22,065 nucleotides of DNA from Candidatus Pelagibacter sp. (GTDB lineage Bacteria > Pseudomonadota > Alphaproteobacteria > Pelagibacterales > Pelagibacteraceae): contig JAOINI010000013.1 in NCBI GenBank assembly GCA_028139285.1, positions 1-22,065 of the forward strand, in the 5' to 3' direction. Below are positions 1 to 11,875 of the stretch, piece by piece. The notes beneath the pieces were generated by a model that worked only from the letters and a program-made list of their open reading frames with translations, ran no database searches and had not been told where the DNA came from. Each line of letters starts with the position of its first letter. The first letter of the stretch is position 1. Both the position numbers and the translations under genes were made by a program.

Positions 1-492
1 AATTTTATCGTCTTGTATTTTTAAAATTAAATTTTTAATAAATATTTTTTTTTTAAGACTTAAAAGATCTTTAGTAAATTCTTTCATATGCGTCGAATCT
101 ATTTGTATTTTATTTGTATGTAATTCAATTTTTTTAATTTTATAGTCATCGAAATTATAAATACTTTCAAATGAGGGATATAATTTTAGATTATTTATTT
201 TGATGCTAATGTCTTTTGAAAATAAATTACCTTTAGAATTTATTATTTTTAAATGTGGAACTGGAAAAGAACTGTATTTAATAGTTTTAATTTCATTAAT
301 TTTTAAGTCATAAGATTGAAACAAATAATCAAAAATAATTTTCTCTTTTTTTTTATAGTCAAAAAAATGAGGGATAGCTATGAAAAGTAATGTTGCGACA
401 AAGAAAACTAGAAAAAGATATCTTATAAAAAAAACAAATTTAAAGAATGTTGAAAATCTGTTGTGAATTGTTTTGAAGATTTTATTTATCAT
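1..492 (-). CDS. AsmA-like membrane-anchored protein, N-terminal part (cut by window edge)
   Basis: The reading frame opens with ATG at 492 and stays open for 164 codons to the window edge, so the C-terminal part lies outside. The visible part has a short basic N-terminus, one hydrophobic segment at about residues 25-41 (signal anchor), and then a beta-rich, Lys/Ile-rich region starting KKKEKIIFDYLFQSYDLKIN. A single N-terminal anchor followed by a region of this kind is the usual start of AsmA/YhdP-type proteins, which face the periplasm and are linked to outer-membrane lipid homeostasis. That assignment rests on architecture and general resemblance only; no catalytic motif is expected or seen. 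The gene diverges from the uvrD-type helicase gene over a 44-bp spacer. It could instead be another anchored periplasmic protein, since the diagnostic C-terminal domain is not in the window. Confidence 0.6.
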   Translation of the reverse strand, partial: MINKIFKTIHNRFSTFFKFVFFIRYLFLVFFVATLLFIAIPHFFDYKKKEKIIFDYLFQSYDLKINEIKTIKYSSFPVPHLKIINSKGNLFSKDISIKINNLKLYPSFESIYNFDDYKIKKIELHTNKIQIDSTHMKEFTKDLLSLKKKIFIKNLILKIQDDKI

Positions 493-536
493 TTTTTTTA
501 TTTTTATAACTAGTATATAAATGAAAATTTCAGATT
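493..536. promoter_or_regulatory. Divergent promoter region between the AsmA-like gene and uvrD
   Basis: This 44-bp spacer is the only place where promoters for both divergent transcripts can lie, unless they sit inside the genes. It contains an imperfect palindrome at 504-520 centred on ACTAGT, with arms reading TTATAACT and TTATATACT on opposite strands. A TATATA-like -10 element can be read on the plus strand at about 513-520, and a TATACT-like element on the minus strand in the same place. No clear -35 boxes or strong Shine-Dalgarno sequences are visible, so transcripts may have very short leaders. The position supports a regulatory role; the exact elements are inferred. Confidence 0.4.
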
Positions 537-2569
537 ATGAATAGTATAGATAAATTAATAGAAAAACTTAACAAAGAACAAAAAGATGCGGTACTAAGTA
601 CTGAGGGTCCTAATTTAATTGTTGCAGGCGCAGGTTCCGGCAAGACAAGAGTTTTGACAACAAGATTAATGCATATAATCAATATTAAAAAAGCATTTCC
701 TAATCAAATACTATGTGTCACGTTTACAAATAAAGCAGCAAAAGAAATGCAAAACCGAGTTATGCAACATTTAAAAGGTAGTGGAAACGCTATTCCTTGG
801 CTTGGAACATTCCATTCAATTAGTGTAAAAATTTTAAGAAGACACGCAGAGGCTCTTGGATATAAAAGTAATTTTACTATTATAGATACTGACGATCAAA
901 GAAAGCTTTTGAGAAATATAGTGAAAGCTGAGGATTTAGATGCTAAGAAATTTTCTCCTCAATTAATCTTATATCATATAGATCAATGGAAAAATAAAGG
1001 TTTATTGCCAAAAGATGTTAAACTTGAAAGATCTAGTTTAATTTTAAAATCAATATTAAAAGTTTATGAAATATATCAAAATAAAACAAAAGATTTAAAC
1101 GCTTTTGATTTTGGAGATTTAATTTTATTTTGTGTGAAACTTTTTGAAGATCATAGAGATATAAAAGAAATTTATAATAAGAACTTTAAATATATATTAG
1201 TAGATGAATTTCAAGATACTAACTTTATTCAAAACAAATGGTTAAATTTATTAGTAAACGAAAAAGAAAATATTTGTTGTGTAGGAGATGATGATCAGTC
1301 AATTTACAGTTGGAGGGGTGCTGAAATTAAAAATTTTCTTACATTTGATCAGATATATAAAAACTGTAAAGTTTTTAAATTAGAACAAAATTATAGATCC
1401 ACCAAAAATATATTAGAAACTGCCTCAAACTTAATATCAAATAATTCTAACAGGGTTGGTAAAAAATTATGGTCATCGGCTTCCCAGGGTGAGCTTGTAA
1501 AACTAAATTGTTACAGAACAGGAAGAGAGGAGGCACAAGGTATTAGCGACATAATTGAAAAAAAAATTAAAAGCAAATACTCTTTAAATGACACAGCAAT
1601 TTTAGTTAGAGCAATCTATCAAACTAGAGAATTCGAAGAAAGATTTCTTCAAGTCGGCATCGGTTATCGAGTTTTAGGAGGAATCAAATTTTATGAAAGA
1701 GCAGAAATTAAAGATGCAGTATCATATTTGAGAATTATCAATCAAAAATTTGACGACTTAGCTTTAGAGAGAGTAATTTCAGCGCCAAAAAGGGGGGTAG
1801 GTGAAAACACACTTAATCAAATTTATAATTTTGGAAAAAAAAATAAATTATGTTTAGAAGATTCTATTATCAAAATTATTGAAAAAGGAGATTTTAAACC
1901 AAAAATTAAAATTACATTAAATCAGCTTATCAAGATGATTCAAAAATGGCGAAAAGATTCAATAAATATGAAACATTCTGATTTGCTTAAATTAGTATTA
2001 GATGAGTCAGGATACTCGTCAATGCTCAAAAATAAAAAGGATTTAGAAAATGAAAATAGATTAGAAAATTTAAAAGAGCTATTACGAGCAATGCAAGATT
2101 ACGATAACTTACAAGATTTTTTAGAACATGTTGCTTTAGCCACCTCAATAGATCAAGAATGGGAAGGAGCTAAAATAAATTTAATGACAATGCATGCTGC
2201 TAAAGGTTTAGAATTTGACGTCGTATTTCTTCCTGGTTGGGAAGAAGGTCTGTTTCCTCACCAAAAATCTTTAGAGGAGAAAGGAGACTTCGCACTAGAG
2301 GAGGAAAGAAGACTTGCTTACGTTGGAATTACGAGAGCAAAAAAAGAAGCTTATTTGTCTTTTGCGATGAAAAGAGCGTATCAAGGAGATTGGATGGACT
2401 CTCTACCGTCAAGATTCGTTAATGAAATACCAGATGAAAGTGTTGAGAAAAACGAAATGAGTGAAATTGAAAAAGACGAATTTGAATTAAATCAGGATAA
2501 TTTCATAGACTTTGATAATGAATACAGAAGTCCCGGGTGGAACAGATATAAAAAAAATAAAATACTTAA

Positions 2570-2582
<13 letters not shown>
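537..2582 (+). CDS. uvrD: UvrD/PcrA-type 3'-5' DNA helicase (superfamily 1A)
   Basis: ATP-dependent 3'-5' DNA helicase of the UvrD/PcrA/Rep family, acting in nucleotide-excision and mismatch repair and in clearing replication forks. All SF1A motifs are present in order: Q motif LNKEQKDAV (residues 11-19), Walker A AGAGSGKT (30-37), motif Ia FTNKAAKEM, Walker B VDEFQDTN (222-229), motif III GDDDQSIYSWRGA, motif IV LEQNYRST, motif V TMHAAKGLEFDVVF, and motif VI EEERRLAYVGITRAKKE. At 681 residues it is a little shorter than E. coli UvrD (720), with an acidic C-terminal tail. The start is ATG at 537, just after the divergent spacer. The end overlaps the start of pepP by 13 bp, so the two are probably co-transcribed. 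A helicase gene close to ligA suggests a repair neighbourhood. Rep or PcrA is the alternative name; the family call is secure. Confidence 0.94.
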
Positions 2583-7143
<4,561 letters not shown>

Positions 7144-7192
7144 GTTAAATTAATAACAGATTAAAATTAAAATTATATGTTAAAAATATAAT
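7144..7192 (-). promoter_or_regulatory. lpxC-bamD spacer with an inverted repeat and -10-like box
   Basis: One of only two spacers longer than 10 bp inside the minus-strand array. Directly after the lpxC stop codon there is a perfect inverted repeat with 7-bp arms and a 7-base loop (7172-7192; arms ATTATAT and ATATAAT in the transcribed sense), followed by T-rich sequence. The stem is all A/T, so as an RNA hairpin it would be weak. The second arm also reads as a TATAAT -10 box for bamD. It could act as a weak terminator, a promoter, or both; base composition alone makes such repeats fairly likely by chance. Confidence 0.3.
7172..7192. repeat. Perfect 7-bp inverted repeat after lpxC
   Basis: Arms at 7172-7178 and 7186-7192 are exact reverse complements, separated by seven bases. 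The repeat starts immediately after the lpxC stop codon (7193-7195). The stem has no G or C, so its stability is low. Confidence 0.5.
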
Positions 7193-8119
7193 CTAGGCGC
7201 TTACTGCTAATTTTATTGGTTGTGAATTGTCAACCTTTTTTGAAACAACATCATCTTTAAGTTCAAAAACTGATATACATGATTTCGTATCCAATAGTTT
7301 ATTTAAAAACGTATTTGTCAGAGCATGACCTCCTTGGTAGCAAATTACTTTACCAAGAACTCTGTAACCTGATAAAAGGAAATCTCCAGCTAGGTCTAAA
7401 ATTTTATGATTTACAAATTCCTTCTCATTTCTTAATCCTTGATCATTTAGAACTTTATCATTATCAACTACAAGTGCATTTTCCAAAGAACCTCCTTTTG
7501 CCAAACCAATTTTTTTAATTTTCTGAATATCTTCAAATAAACAGAAGGTTCTTGACTCGCATATTTCTTTTAAATCATCAATTTGAAAATTTATTTTATT
7601 ATTTTGATTTCCAATAATTTTATTCTTATAACTCAACTTGAAATTTACTTCAAACGACTGATTATTAGGCTCTATAGAAATATTTTTTTCACCATCACTT
7701 AGTGAAATTTTTTTTAAAATTTTAAGATATTTTCTTTTTTTGTTTAAAGTTTTAAGTTCAGTTTTTTTAAAAGTTTCTACGAAATCTCTAGCTGAGCCAT
7801 CCATAATCGGAACTTCCTCACTATTTATTTCGATTACAGCATTATCAATTTCTGAAACATAAAGGGCTGCAAGCAAGTGTTCAACAGTTGAAACTTTTGT
7901 GCCAGATTTATTTTCTAAAGTTGTACATAATTTTGCAGATGAAACACTTTTATAATTTGCCGAAATAACATTATCTTTTTGCAAGTCTATTCTCTTAAAT
8001 ACTATACCTTGGTCTTCGACCCCCGGGTGAATTGTCATTTCTGCCTTTTTCCCAGAATGCAGACCTATGCCGCTAAAAAAGATTGGTTTTGTAATAGTTT
8101 GTTGGTATATGCCTAACAT
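7193..8119 (-). CDS. lpxC: UDP-3-O-acyl-N-acetylglucosamine deacetylase
   Basis: Zinc deacetylase that makes the committed step of lipid A synthesis; its presence shows an LPS-type outer membrane. Key residues are all visible, counted from ATG at 8119: Glu80-His81 in STVEHLLAAL, His238 and Asp242 in HKILDLAGD (zinc ligands together with His81), and the catalytic His265 in GGHALTN. Other family blocks are GIGLHSGK near residue 17 and EVPIMDGSA near residue 102. The 308-residue length is normal. A TTG six bases further upstream is in frame, but the ATG fits the family N-terminus better. In most relatives ftsZ precedes this gene; here the upstream neighbour is the ftsA-like gene, 66 bp away. Confidence 0.95.
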   Translation of the reverse strand: MLGIYQQTITKPIFFSGIGLHSGKKAEMTIHPGVEDQGIVFKRIDLQKDNVISANYKSVSSAKLCTTLENKSGTKVSTVEHLLAALYVSEIDNAVIEINSEEVPIMDGSARDFVETFKKTELKTLNKKRKYLKILKKISLSDGEKNISIEPNNQSFEVNFKLSYKNKIIGNQNNKINFQIDDLKEICESRTFCLFEDIQKIKKIGLAKGGSLENALVVDNDKVLNDQGLRNEKEFVNHKILDLAGDFLLSGYRVLGKVICYQGGHALTNTFLNKLLDTKSCISVFELKDDVVSKKVDNSQPIKLAVSA

Positions 8120-8185
8120 GAACAACGTTATACATAACTATTCTGAAACCATTAAAACAACTAATGTTTCTAAAAAAAACAAAAT
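8120..8185 (-). promoter_or_regulatory. Spacer between ftsA and lpxC where ftsZ normally lies
   Basis: This 66-bp spacer, the largest in the window, lies where ftsZ is usually found. It has no coding capacity of note and no recognisable ftsZ remnant. Near the lpxC start, the minus strand reads TATGTATAACG, which could serve as a -10 element. The same place contains a small inverted repeat on the plus strand (GTTAT, two bases, ATAAC). No convincing -35 box or terminator hairpin is visible. An lpxC promoter here is plausible from its size and position in an otherwise spacer-free array. Confidence 0.35.
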
Positions 8186-9379
8186 TTAATCAAATAAGTA
8201 ATTGAATAATCTTGCTAATATTGACTTTTTTTCTGAGATAAAAGGCACTGCCTCTTTTTTCCACCCAAATTGAACAATTTCATTTGCATTTAGATACAAA
8301 TTGTTGAACTCCTCATTTTCAATAATTCTCAAAATAAAAACACTATTCTTTGACAAGAAAAATTTAAAAGAATTTATAAACTTTTTATGAATCATAATAT
8401 CATTTAATTTTAAAAAGATTACTGGGTTTTTTTCCAAGAAATATTTCATATTTATATTTTTTAATAAAATAATTTCAGAGAGTTCTTCGATTCTGGCCTT
8501 TGCAATATTAGTTATTAATTTTTTACTTATTTTACGATAGTTGTCATTTTTAAAGTAATTTGTTTCAATTAAATCTTCTGATTTGTTATTAGAAAAATCT
8601 GAGTTATTTAAAATATTTTTAATAGTATCGATTTTTAATCCTGTTACTTTTGAAATATCATAAATAATTAAATTTGAGCCAAATTTAAATTCTTGAGTAT
8701 ATTTCAAAGATGAGTTTTCTATAAAAATAACTTTTGAAACATCCTCACTTATTTCAATCTTAAATAAGTTATTAATATTATAATTTGACTTAATCAGAGT
8801 AGCTCCCTCTATAAAATTTTTCGAAATAATTTTTTTAACTTTTAAATTACACTCATTAAAAATTTGTTGAAGATTTTGATGATCATTATTATTTATTAAA
8901 AAAAATGATAATTCATGACAATAAGAATTTCCGAATAAACCAATAGGTAAATTCATCATCTCTTTATCATCAAGAACAAATTTAGTATTAAAGATATGTA
9001 AAATTGTTTTTTTATTTTCTATTTCATTAATTTTTGATTTCAAAAAATTTAAAATATAAGTTATATTTTCTTTCATCAATTGGGATCCATTTAGTTTTTT
9101 GTGTCCTGAAAAACTTATTATAGAGCAATCAAAATTATCGATAATTATCACTGCATGTTTAAAAATAAAATTTAATTTTTTTTCTAATAAATAAATCTTC
9201 TCTTTAAAAATAGTTAAAATCAAATTATAATCAAATATCTTGTTATCTTTAATGCCCTGAATTGGAATATTCTCTATAAAAATAATTTTTGAATTATTAT
9301 CGTCAACACTTTCAACTACAACAAAAACAAATTCAGAATTATTTATTTCAATGAATAAATTAAGAGGATTTATTTGCAT
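8186..9379 (-). CDS. ftsA: Degenerate FtsA-like protein, actin-fold motifs lost
   Basis: Position (directly after ftsQ) and several blocks identify this as FtsA-derived: SFSGHKKLNG at 89-98 matches the conserved SGxHIxG block, LPIGLFG at 144-150 matches the NPIGM block before the 1C domain, and KARIEELSEII at 294-304 matches a conserved helix. The C-terminus SILARLFNYLFD resembles the amphipathic membrane-targeting helix. Yet the ATP-binding signatures are gone: phosphate-1 (usually GLDIGTSK) aligns with LNLFIEINNSEF at 6-17; phosphate-2 (DIGGGTTDI) aligns with EISEDVSKV at 209-217; the adenosine motif (TGGGS/A) aligns with LKLNDIM at 323-329. The frame is intact over 397 codons, so it is not a pseudogene by disruption. 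It probably keeps a membrane-tether role without binding ATP. ftsZ does not follow. The stop of ftsQ is 3 bp upstream. Confidence 0.75.
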   Translation of the reverse strand: MQINPLNLFIEINNSEFVFVVVESVDDNNSKIIFIENIPIQGIKDNKIFDYNLILTIFKEKIYLLEKKLNFIFKHAVIIIDNFDCSIISFSGHKKLNGSQLMKENITYILNFLKSKINEIENKKTILHIFNTKFVLDDKEMMNLPIGLFGNSYCHELSFFLINNNDHQNLQQIFNECNLKVKKIISKNFIEGATLIKSNYNINNLFKIEISEDVSKVIFIENSSLKYTQEFKFGSNLIIYDISKVTGLKIDTIKNILNNSDFSNNKSEDLIETNYFKNDNYRKISKKLITNIAKARIEELSEIILLKNINMKYFLEKNPVIFLKLNDIMIHKKFINSFKFFLSKNSVFILRIIENEEFNNLYLNANEIVQFGWKKEAVPFISEKKSILARLFNYLFD

Positions 9380-9382
9380 AAA

Positions 9383-10042
9383 CTATTTTAGAATAATTTG
9401 ATTATTAATTCTATAATCAAAAATTTTATATTTTCTAAAATTAATCTGATCTTTTAAATCAATAAAATTCTTTAAACTTGTCTCATAGTTTTTAATTGGT
9501 AATTTAATTGTTTGTTTATCTTTTGTCACAATATCCCATCTTTTGGACTCAAATAAATAAAATTTAACAATTTCATTAAAGGGAAAATTAATTTTTTTTA
9601 ATACTTTATAGAAATCTGTGAAGCTTCCGCTATCAGCATATACAATAGGCAAATTACTAAATTCCTCTAACTCAAAAAAGTTAATTGTTTTTCCGCTTTT
9701 AGTATAAAATTTTTTTTCTGCTTTATTTTGAATTATTGCGATGGGTAAATTTTCATATACTTTAATTCTTATTTTATTTGGAAAAATTTTTTTTATTTCA
9801 AAACTTTCAATTATATCTAATTCTTTTAAATTTAATTCAATATCTTTTTTTTTTAGTAAAAAAAGATTCGTCTTATATAAAAATGAAAGTTTGTTTTTAA
9901 GTATTTTCTCGTCGATAAAATTATTATTTTCAACATAAATTTTTTCTATATTTAATCTAGGGTTTAAATTTATATTTTTCTGAATATTATACGAGCTTAA
10001 TAGTAACAAGAGAACCAAGGCAAACAAAATTCTTTTTTTCAT
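9383..10042 (-). CDS. ftsQ: Cell division protein FtsQ, short form
   Basis: Bitopic inner-membrane protein linking early and late divisome proteins. The hydrophobic anchor starts at residue 5 (ILFALVLLLLL), followed by a POTRA domain at about 31-98 (NIEKIYVENNNFIDEKIL to KIRIKVYENLP). The FtsQ-specific region follows, with KRWDIV near 167 and KIFDYRINNQIIL at the C-terminus, which match the conserved RRWDL and DLR blocks. At 219 residues it is shorter than E. coli FtsQ (276), and the cytoplasmic tail is only four residues if ATG at 10042 is the start. The frame stays open for at least ten codons upstream, inside ddl, so a longer non-ATG form cannot be excluded. The ATG overlaps the ddl stop (ATGA), indicating translational coupling. 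Confidence 0.87.
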   Translation of the reverse strand: MKKRILFALVLLLLLSSYNIQKNINLNPRLNIEKIYVENNNFIDEKILKNKLSFLYKTNLFLLKKKDIELNLKELDIIESFEIKKIFPNKIRIKVYENLPIAIIQNKAEKKFYTKSGKTINFFELEEFSNLPIVYADSGSFTDFYKVLKKINFPFNEIVKFYLFESKRWDIVTKDKQTIKLPIKNYETSLKNFIDLKDQINFRKYKIFDYRINNQIILK

Positions 10043-10977
10043 CGATTGATACTTGCATCTAATAAAATCTTTTCCACTAAATCTTCAAAAATTATTCCAG
10101 AATATCTTGAAATTTCTGGTACTAGAGAAAGACTTGTCATCCCAGGCTGTGTATTTAATTCCAGTAAATAGAATTTATTTTTATAAAATTTAAAATCAGT
10201 TCTAGTAACGCCCCTACAGTTCAATGCTTTATGAGCCCTTTGTGCCAATTTTAAAACTTTAAAATAATTTTTTCGACTAAGTCTTGCTGGCATGATGTGT
10301 TTCGTTTTTGCCGCTTTGCTATACTTAGCCTTATAGTCATAAAATTGCCTTTTCGGAACAAGTTCAATCGCCCCTAATACTTTATTATTAATTACTGCTA
10401 CTTGTATCTCCTGTCCTCCAATATAATTTTCAAACATTAATTGATCGTATTTTCTGAAGAGTAAATTTGTAGATATATTTAAATCTTTTAAATTTTTAAT
10501 AATCTTCACCCCTAAACTTGAACCCTCATTTATTGGTTTGATAACTAAAGGGAAATTTAATTTTTTTTTAGCAAAAAATTTTTTAAAATCTTTATTTTTT
10601 AGCTTATTTTTTGTTAAAGAAAAATATTTTGGAGTTAAAATTTTATTTTTGATGAAAAGCTCTTTTGAAATTATTTTATTCATAGCATTATAGGAAGTAA
10701 CAACGCCTGAGTGAGTATAGGGTATTTTTAAATACTCAAAATAACTTTGAGCAATTCCATCCTCCCCGCCTTTGCCATGTAATGCATTAAAAATTACATC
10801 TGTTTTCGATTTATTTATTAAGTTAAGGTTTTTAAATTTTGGGTCGAATGTAGAAACTTTATATTTTTTTTTTTTAAGTGCTTTAATGCATGCTCTTCCG
10901 CTAGCTAAACTTACCTCTCTCTCACCCGAGGCACCACCAACTACAACTAAAACATTTTTGAATTTTCTTTTAATCAC
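10039..10977 (-). CDS. ddl: D-alanine--D-alanine ligase
   Basis: ATP-grasp enzyme that joins two D-alanines for the MurF step. Visible blocks (numbers approximate): VVVGGASGEREVS near 11-23, HGKGGEDG near 67-74, KPINEGSSLGV near 147-157 (ATP-binding and loop region), YDYKAKY near 213-219 (omega loop, Tyr of the substrate site), RGVTRTDF near 255-262, and LELNTQPGMTSLSLVPE near 272-288 with the Mg2+ ligands. Length about 312 is typical. No ATG is available near the N-terminus; GTG at 10977 is chosen, with TTG at 10980 as the alternative, both inside the last codons of murB. Ddl directly after murB and before ftsQ is the alphaproteobacterial order. Codons 36-39 contain a run of 12 A (10864-10875). 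Confidence 0.94.
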   Translation of the reverse strand: MIKRKFKNVLVVVGGASGEREVSLASGRACIKALKKKKYKVSTFDPKFKNLNLINKSKTDVIFNALHGKGGEDGIAQSYFEYLKIPYTHSGVVTSYNAMNKIISKELFIKNKILTPKYFSLTKNKLKNKDFKKFFAKKKLNFPLVIKPINEGSSLGVKIIKNLKDLNISTNLLFRKYDQLMFENYIGGQEIQVAVINNKVLGAIELVPKRQFYDYKAKYSKAAKTKHIMPARLSRKNYFKVLKLAQRAHKALNCRGVTRTDFKFYKNKFYLLELNTQPGMTSLSLVPEISRYSGIIFEDLVEKILLDASINR

Positions 10978-11875
10978 CAATTATTTTGATCTCTAATTCG
11001 AGATCAATTCCTGTTTTTTTGCTTACTGTCTCTTTAACTTTAATTATTAATTTTTCAATGTCTGATGCACTGGCTTTTCCTTTATTTATAAAAAAATTGC
11101 AATGTTTTTTAGAAACTTCAGCATCACCTTCTTTGAAACTATCACACCCAGATTGTTTTATTAATTGCCATGCTTTTTGATTTTTATTTAAATTTTTGAA
11201 AGTGCTTCCGCAAGTTTTTACTTGGCTTGGTTGAGTAAGCTTTTTTCTTTGGATAAGTTCATGCTGTTTTTTTTCAATAATTTCTTTTGATTGCTCTTTT
11301 CCTTTTAATTTTACAGAGGTTATTATTAATCCACTAGATAAATTTGATCCCCTGTAAAAAAATTTGATTTCGTCTCTTTTGATTTCTTTTTCTTTACAAC
11401 TTTGTAAATCAATGGCTTTGATAGACACTAAAACTTTAGAAATATCATTTTCGTAACACCCACTATTCATTATAATTGCACCTCCTAAAGAGCCGGGTAT
11501 ACATGAGAGAAACTCAAGATTTCCAATACCATTTTCTTTGGCAAAATTGGAAACTTTTCGGTCAAGTGCTGCGGCACCCGCTTCAATTACATTTCTTTCA
11601 GCTAATTTAATTTTTGAAAAAGGTGGGCCAAGTTTAATAACAACTCCTCTAATTCCATTATCTCTTATAAGCAAATTAGAGCCAGCTCCAAGAATTGTTA
11701 ACTTTAACTTATTTTGTTTATTTTCTTCTAAGAAGTCAATTAATTGTTGTTTGCTTTTTGGTTTAAATAGATATTCAGCTGGACCTCCTAAATTGAACCA
11801 GCTATAACTAGAAAGATTTGTTTTGTTGGAAATATTTTCGCCAAATTTTTTTATTAATTCCTGATTTGATCTCAT
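10970..11875 (-). CDS. murB: UDP-N-acetylenolpyruvoylglucosamine reductase
   Basis: FAD-dependent reductase that makes UDP-MurNAc from the enolpyruvyl intermediate. FAD-binding blocks are visible: ILGAGSNLLIRD at 61-72 and SCIPGSLGGAIIMNSG at 124-139. Tyr174-Arg175 in FFYRGSN contact the substrate. The catalytic serine is Ser224 in TCGSTFKN, and the glutamate of the active site lies in DLELEIKIIG at the C-terminus. With 301 residues and the FYRGSN form it resembles the shorter type II enzymes. The ATG at 11875 overlaps the murC stop by four bases (ATGA). The insertion of murB between murC and ddl is common in alphaproteobacteria and differs from E. coli, where murB lies elsewhere. Confidence 0.94.
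   Translation of the reverse strand: MRSNQELIKKFGENISNKTNLSSYSWFNLGGPAEYLFKPKSKQQLIDFLEENKQNKLKLTILGAGSNLLIRDNGIRGVVIKLGPPFSKIKLAERNVIEAGAAALDRKVSNFAKENGIGNLEFLSCIPGSLGGAIIMNSGCYENDISKVLVSIKAIDLQSCKEKEIKRDEIKFFYRGSNLSSGLIITSVKLKGKEQSKEIIEKKQHELIQRKKLTQPSQVKTCGSTFKNLNKNQKAWQLIKQSGCDSFKEGDAEVSKKHCNFFINKGKASASDIEKLIIKVKETVSKKTGIDLELEIKIIGD

Noticed and set aside
8186..9379. The ftsA-like gene as a pseudogene
   Set aside because: There is no internal stop or frameshift over 397 codons, conserved blocks survive at both ends, and a streamlined genome would be expected to delete a dead gene.
11538..11807. Plus-strand open frame of 89 codons opposite murB
   Set aside because: It mirrors the FAD-binding region of murB, and the composition reflects the complementary strand only.
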